From positions 4,285,501-4,349,500 of the forward strand of contig NZ_CP060131.1 in the NCBI RefSeq assembly GCF_014235185.1: DNA of 64,000 nt. Direction: 5' to 3'. Origin of the DNA: Pseudonocardia petroleophila. GTDB taxonomy: Bacteria > Actinomycetota > Actinomycetes > Mycobacteriales > Pseudonocardiaceae. Positions 61,460-64,000 of the stretch are shown piece after piece. How positions within the stretch are numbered: position 1 is the stretch's first letter; every line of letters starts with the position of its first letter. The translations under genes and the position numbers were made by a program. The notes beneath the pieces were generated by a model that saw only the letters and a list, made by a program, of their open reading frames with translations, was not told the DNA's origin and made no database searches.

Positions 61460-61942
61460 TCAGGGGTGGAACGGAGCGGTCGGGAACCGCTGCCGCACGA
61501 GGGAGACGACGTCGACGGCCAGGCCGTACACCCCCCAGCAGACGAGTGCGCCCAGCAGCGTGGAACCGAGGACCGTCACCGCCCGCCCGTGCCACCAGCG
61601 GTGCAGCACCGGCACCGTCGAGATGGTCAGGGCCACGCCGTACCCTCCGGCGAACACCACCAGGACGACCGGCTGCACCGCCGCGGCGACGGTGGCCGGC
61701 GCGACCAGCCACCAGGGCCCGCGACGTACCCAGCCGCGCGGACCGGCCAGCGTCTCCACCAGGACGGGCACCGCCATCCCGAACAGCGACGGCAGGGCGA
61801 CGAACAGGACGACGGCCAGCCACACCGGCTGCAGGACCGTGAAGTCGAACGAGCCGTGGCCGTGCACGAACAACGCGCCGCCGAGCGTGCCGGTGAGCAG
61901 CCCGAACCCGGCGACCCGACCGCGCAGCGTCGCGGGCAGCAC
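61460..61942 (-). CDS. Small multispan membrane protein, unknown; 5' end uncertain
   Basis: 160 residues from GTG 61942 with four to five hydrophobic segments (VAGFGLLTGTLGGALFV, VWLAVVLFVALPSLFGM, WLVAPATVAAAVQPVVLVVF, VTVLGSTLLGALVCWGVYGL). No family recognised. The frame stays open for 14 codons upstream of the GTG (coding-like, AIGGLLHLGVRR) to a stop at 61985-61987 without another start codon. The 5' end may therefore have been lost or may use a rare start. It converges on the esterase, 16 bases away. Confidence 0.65.
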   Translation of the reverse strand: MLPATLRGRVAGFGLLTGTLGGALFVHGHGSFDFTVLQPVWLAVVLFVALPSLFGMAVPVLVETLAGPRGWVRRGPWWLVAPATVAAAVQPVVLVVFAGGYGVALTISTVPVLHRWWHGRAVTVLGSTLLGALVCWGVYGLAVDVVSLVRQRFPTAPFHP

Positions 61943-62116
61943 GCGTCTGACCCCGAGGTGGAGCAGCCCGCCGATCGCGCCGTGTCACGGAGCTGATCGC
62001 GTCCGGTCGCCGGCTCGTCAGCCCTGCCGTCCGCGCGGTCGGAGGGCGGTCCGGACGTCGCCGTCCACGGGCCGGATCGGGCCGCTCCTGAGCCGGTCCG
62101 GCCGTCAACGTATGTG

Positions 62117-62145
62117 TTGAAACCCTGGTCCGAGCCCAGTACGGT
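62117..62145 (+). promoter_or_regulatory. SigA-type promoter of the monooxygenase gene (leaderless)
   Basis: TTGAAA (62117-62122), a 17-base spacer and TACGGT (62140-62145) form a good housekeeping promoter. GTG 62153 begins 7 bases after the -10 hexamer, so transcription should start on or next to the start codon. There is no ribosome-binding site, consistent with a leaderless message. Confidence 0.6.
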
Positions 62146-62152
62146 CCCTCCT

Positions 62153-63727
62153 GTGACGCGTGACGTGGACGTTCTGGTCATCGGGGCGGGGTTCGCCGGG
62201 CTGCGGACCCTGCACACGATGCGGGGGATGGGCCGCACCGTCGCCGTGCTCGAGGCGGGCGACGGGATCGGCGGGGTCTGGTACTGGAACCGCTATCCCG
62301 GCGCCCGGTGCGACGTCGAGAGCTACGACTACTCCTACGCCTTCTCCGAGGAGCTGCAGCAGGAGTGGCGCTGGAGCGAGCGCTACGCCACGCAGCCGGA
62401 GATCCTGCGCTACGTCGAGCACGTCGCCGACCGCTTCGACCTGCGCCGCGACGTGCACCTGGGCCGGCGCATGACCCGCGCCGAGCACGACGGGTCGCGC
62501 TGGCGGGTCACCACCGAGACGGGCGAGGAGTGGTCGGGCCGCTGGCTGGTGATGGCCGTCGGCAACCTGTCGACGACGAAGGCCCCGGAGCTCCCGGGTC
62601 AGGAGTCCTTCGCCGGCGAGATCCTGCACACCGCGCGGTGGCCGCACGAGGGCCGCGACCTGTCCGGGCAGCGCGTCGGGATCATCGGCACCGGCTCGTC
62701 GGGCATGCAGATGACGCCCGTCGTGGCACGCGAGGCCGCGCACCTCACGGTCTTCCAGCGCACCCCGAACTTCTCCGTCCCGGCCGCCAACGCCCCGATC
62801 GACGACGCCACCGACGCCGAGGTCAAGGCGACCTACGCCCAGCGCCGCGAGGCCGCCCGCAACTCGCCCAGCGGGCTGGGGTTCGTCCCGAGCAGGCTCT
62901 CGGCGCTCGACGCCACCCCCGAGGAGCGCCGGGCCACCTACGAGGCGGCGTGGAAGCGGCTGGGCTTCGGCTTCGTGCTGGCCTACTACGACCTGATCCT
63001 CGACCAGGAGGCCAACGACACGGCAGCCGACTTCATCCGCGAGAAGATCGGTGCGCAGGTCGCGAACGCGGAGACCCGCGAGAAGCTCATGCCGCGCGGG
63101 TTCCCGTTCGGCACCAAGCGCCCGTCGGTCGACAGCGACTACTACCCGACCTTCAACCGCGACGACGTGACCCTCGTCGACGTCCGGACCGACCCGATCG
63201 AGCGCGTGACGCCGACCGGCATCGCGACGAAGAACGGCCACCACGACCTGGACGTGATCGTCCTCGCCACCGGCTTCGACGCCATGACCGGCTCCCTGCT
63301 CCGTCCGGAGATCGTCGGCAGGGACGGGCGGACGCTGCGCGAGCACTGGTCGGCCGGCCCGCGCACCTACCTGGGCCTGTTCGTCTCCGGCTTCCCGAAC
63401 CTCGTGATCATCGCCGGTCCGGGCAGCCCGTCGCTGCTGAGCAACGTGCTGCTCTCGATCGAGCAGCACGTCGACTGGCTGGCCGAGCTGATGGAGCACG
63501 TCGGTGACGGCACGGTGGAGGCGACCCCGGAGGCCGAGGATCGCTGGGTGGCCCACGTCAACGAGCGGGCCGCCGCCACCCTCTACCCCAAGGCGCGCAG
63601 CTACTACATGGGCGACGAGATCGAGGGAAAGCCGCGGGTGTTCATGCCGTACTCCGGTGGGGTGCGCGGCTACCGGCGGATCCTGGAGCAGGTCGTGGCC
63701 GACGGGTACGACGGGCTGAAGCTGTAG
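62153..63727 (+). CDS. Flavin-containing monooxygenase, Baeyer-Villiger type
   Basis: 524 residues. FAD-binding GAGFAGLRTLHTMR at the N-terminus, a WYWNRYPGARCDVES segment typical of cyclohexanone-monooxygenase-like enzymes, the Baeyer-Villiger fingerprint FAGEILHTARWP (FxGxxxHxxxWP form), a NADPH-binding GIIGTGSSGMQ, and LATGFDAMTGS near the C-terminus. It should insert oxygen beside a ketone, giving an ester or lactone with NADPH and O2. The neighbouring esterase could cleave such esters, although it lies across a membrane-protein gene. GTG 62153 preferred to an upstream GTG at 62114, which falls before the promoter. Confidence 0.93.
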   Translation: MTRDVDVLVIGAGFAGLRTLHTMRGMGRTVAVLEAGDGIGGVWYWNRYPGARCDVESYDYSYAFSEELQQEWRWSERYATQPEILRYVEHVADRFDLRRDVHLGRRMTRAEHDGSRWRVTTETGEEWSGRWLVMAVGNLSTTKAPELPGQESFAGEILHTARWPHEGRDLSGQRVGIIGTGSSGMQMTPVVAREAAHLTVFQRTPNFSVPAANAPIDDATDAEVKATYAQRREAARNSPSGLGFVPSRLSALDATPEERRATYEAAWKRLGFGFVLAYYDLILDQEANDTAADFIREKIGAQVANAETREKLMPRGFPFGTKRPSVDSDYYPTFNRDDVTLVDVRTDPIERVTPTGIATKNGHHDLDVIVLATGFDAMTGSLLRPEIVGRDGRTLREHWSAGPRTYLGLFVSGFPNLVIIAGPGSPSLLSNVLLSIEQHVDWLAELMEHVGDGTVEATPEAEDRWVAHVNERAAATLYPKARSYYMGDEIEGKPRVFMPYSGGVRGYRRILEQVVADGYDGLKL

Positions 63728-63731
63728 TCCG

Positions 63732-63762
63732 GGTGCGCGGGGACCCGGGGGCCCCGCGCACC
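63732..63762. terminator. Terminator between converging monooxygenase and LLM genes
   Basis: Eleven-base perfect arms (63732-63742 and 63752-63762) with a 9-base GC-rich loop, filling the 37-base space between the two stop codons. Confidence 0.85.
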
Positions 63763-63764
63763 GG

Positions 63765-64000
63765 TCACGTCATCGACCCGGCGTTCCTGGCCTCCTGCTC
63801 CGCCTTGTGCTGCGCGGTGAACGCGTTGATCGCCTCCCACTGCTTGGCGGCGAGCGGGTCGCGGACGCTGCGGGTCCACGCCTCGTTGGCCAGCAGCCGC
63901 TTGGTCGTCCGCTTGAACACGGGCATCACCTCGTTGGCGAACAGGTGGTAGTGGTGCTGGGTCTCCTCCCACGGCGCCCAGTTGTGCGCGAACATCAGGT
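63765..64000 (-). CDS. LLM-class flavin-dependent oxidoreductase (C-terminal end only)
   Basis: The last 77 codons of a minus-strand gene that runs past the window edge. The visible part (LMFAHNWAPWEETQHHYHLFANEVMPVF, then a basic helix RTTKRLLANEAW) resembles the end of luciferase-like monooxygenases, where FLLLAHDWA and ARYVMPHF-like segments are common. The end AEQEARNAGSMT is short and polar. It converges on the Baeyer-Villiger-type gene, a frequent companion in ketone or terpenoid breakdown. Family call is by C-terminal resemblance only. Confidence 0.65.
   Translation of the reverse strand, partial: LMFAHNWAPWEETQHHYHLFANEVMPVFKRTTKRLLANEAWTRSVRDPLAAKQWEAINAFTAQHKAEQEARNAGSMT

Overview
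The window is a very GC-rich stretch of chromosome from an actinobacterium. GTG start codons are frequent, codon third positions are almost always G or C, and adjacent genes often overlap by 4 bases (ATGA/GTGA). Several families are restricted to or typical of Actinobacteria: DUF4193, DUF3093, DUF3710, DUF3159, a Cei-like LytR_C protein, and a DUF222-HNH endonuclease. The block from sigA to a TrmA-like methyltransferase follows the gene order known for Mycobacterium tuberculosis Rv2703-Rv2689c. I think a member of the Pseudonocardiaceae (Pseudonocardia-like) is most likely, but this is inference. No rRNA, tRNA, CRISPR array, prophage or transposase was seen.

Layout. 1-3421: end of the kdp potassium operon (kdpC tail, kdpD, kdpE), with a perfect 23-bp inverted repeat between kdpC and kdpD. 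3473-5654: a lipase-like hydrolase, a 66-residue unknown protein and an acyl-CoA dehydrogenase. 5705-11768: a LytS/LytTR two-component system followed by two sodium:solute symporters, each paired with a small membrane protein; tandem AlgR-like boxes precede the second pair. 11843-14566: two DUF202 proteins, a GGDEF cyclase and an HSL-type esterase, with a DtxR/IdeR-like box. 14732-31100: the conserved housekeeping block (sigA, suhB, cei-like, DUF4193, DUF3093, dut, DUF3710, OB-fold, DUF3159, two TrkA/Ceo proteins, a KimA-like potassium transporter and an RNA methyltransferase), into which an ArsR-CDF metal-efflux pair has been placed.

31146-42920: a possible 52-residue gene, a hot-dog hydratase coupled to tex, a HAD phosphatase, a tyrosine phosphatase, a DEAD-box helicase with a structured leader, a lipoprotein, an MFS carrier coupled to ilvD. 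42915-45038: a LexA-boxed DUF222-HNH endonuclease, then about 850 bases without a convincing gene but with a 22-bp tandem repeat. 45039-51620: TetR with a heterodimeric ABC exporter and VOC protein, a PPOX-fold protein and an MFS carrier. 51624-60460: an eight-gene, tightly overlapping catabolic operon (class III CoA-transferase, MaoC hydratase, acyl-CoA dehydrogenase, LLM oxidoreductase, complete TRAP transporter, MmgE/PrpD) facing an IclR regulator across a perfect palindromic operator. 60481-64000: a second HSL esterase, a small membrane protein, a Baeyer-Villiger-type monooxygenase with a leaderless promoter, and the tail of another LLM oxidoreductase.

Themes: potassium homeostasis appears twice (KdpDE; KimA-like carrier with two RCK proteins), and organic-acid uptake appears twice (LytTR-controlled symporters; TRAP-fed CoA pathway). 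The best leads for undescribed biology are the IclR/TRAP catabolic operon of unknown substrate and the LytTR circuit with AlgR-like direct repeats. The window is also unusually rich in readable operators (LexA, IclR, ArsR, TetR, LytTR, possibly IdeR).
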